A stretch of DNA of 6,958 nucleotides. It comes from Alphaproteobacteria bacterium. Lineage in GTDB: Bacteria; Pseudomonadota; Alphaproteobacteria; VGEJ01. Positions 6,862 through 6,958 of this stretch are shown here, one piece after another; position 1 is the stretch's first letter, and each line of letters begins with the position of its first letter. Position numbers and translations under genes: made by a program. Under the pieces are notes generated by a model. It worked only from the letters and a program-made list of their open reading frames with translations. It made no database searches and had not been told where the DNA came from. The stretch covers positions 1 to 6,958 of the forward strand of contig VGEJ01000134.1 in the NCBI GenBank assembly GCA_016869335.1, written 5' to 3'.

Positions 6862-6891
6862 CGGAAGCAGGGCGGAAGCAGGCGGAAGCAA
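6862..6891 (+). repeat. Three direct copies of CGGAAGCA
   Basis: CGGAAGCA occurs at 6862-6869, 6873-6880 and 6883-6890, with periods of 11 and 10 nt, close to one helical turn. The copies are exact over 8 bp and the first two over CGGAAGCAG. They lie in gene-free sequence after the tRNA gene. Helical phasing is what a row of bound proteins would require, but a chance or slippage origin cannot be excluded. Confidence 0.5.
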
Positions 6892-6896
6892 ATCGG

Positions 6897-6921
6897 GCCT
6901 CTCGCTGTCGCTGCGAGGCGC
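6897..6921 (+). other. Imperfect hairpin without a T-tract
   Basis: Positions 6897-6905 pair with 6913-6921 around a 7-nt loop: eight of nine positions pair, including one G-T and with one C-C mismatch. No run of T follows on the plus strand, so it is not a standard intrinsic terminator; it might stop or protect the mnmA-tRNA transcript, or mean nothing. Confidence 0.25.
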
Positions 6922-6958
6922 GCGCCCGCCGCGTCAAAAAAGGGGGTGCCGTTCTTTC

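Noticed and set aside
6796..6958. Open frame through the right end (FISEVNELEEGLARYSW onward)
   Set aside because: It has no start codon with a ribosome binding site and begins directly after the tRNA; composition gives no family signal.
1..6958. CRISPR array, insertion sequence or toxin-antitoxin pair
   Set aside because: No regularly spaced repeats, transposase motifs, terminal inverted repeats or small paired toxin/antitoxin genes were seen on either strand.

Overview
This is a GC-rich, gene-dense stretch that looks like chromosomal DNA of an alphaproteobacterium, perhaps of the Rhodospirillales or a related uncultured group. The evidence is an elongator tRNA-Met of typical alphaproteobacterial sequence, an MnmA with the alphaproteobacterial style of cysteine and PP-loop motifs, and a CHASE2-type cyclase remnant. 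The taxonomic call is inference from these features. Long reading frames antisense to the real genes are a by-product of high GC3 and are not annotated.

Layout. Positions 1-103 hold no gene I can support. At 104-595 (minus) is a 163-aa protein of unknown function with a HxxxCxC motif; it has a good sigma70-like promoter overlapped by an imperfect palindrome. At 688-1293 (minus) is a glutathione S-transferase family protein, preceded 18 nt upstream by an HD-domain metal phosphohydrolase (1312-2163, minus); the two look like one transcription unit. Divergent from the HD gene, at 2207-3770 (plus), lies a degraded CHASE2 adenylate/guanylate cyclase: the sensor and membrane segments are recognisable, but the frame shifts twice and the cyclase catalytic domain is missing. 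It converges on a GMC-family FAD dehydrogenase (3798-5408, minus), which carries a three-cysteine motif like that of Fe-S-containing sugar dehydrogenases. After a 144-bp divergent spacer come mnmA (5553-6707, plus) and, 11 nt later, tRNA-Met(CAU) at 6719-6795. The last 163 bp hold no recognisable gene but contain a triple short repeat and a hairpin.

How the parts relate. mnmA and the tRNA gene are translation housekeeping. The HD protein has a PDE-like arrangement of metal ligands and sits back to back with the cyclase remnant, so the pair may once have made and broken down a cyclic nucleotide; the making half now appears dead, or is damaged by sequencing errors. The GST is the downstream partner of the HD gene with no clear functional link. 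The GMC dehydrogenase has no visible partner subunits in the window. I do not see an obviously new multi-gene system; the most interesting points are the broken cyclase/phosphodiesterase pair, the Fe-S GMC enzyme without partners, and the regulated-looking unknown protein at the left end.
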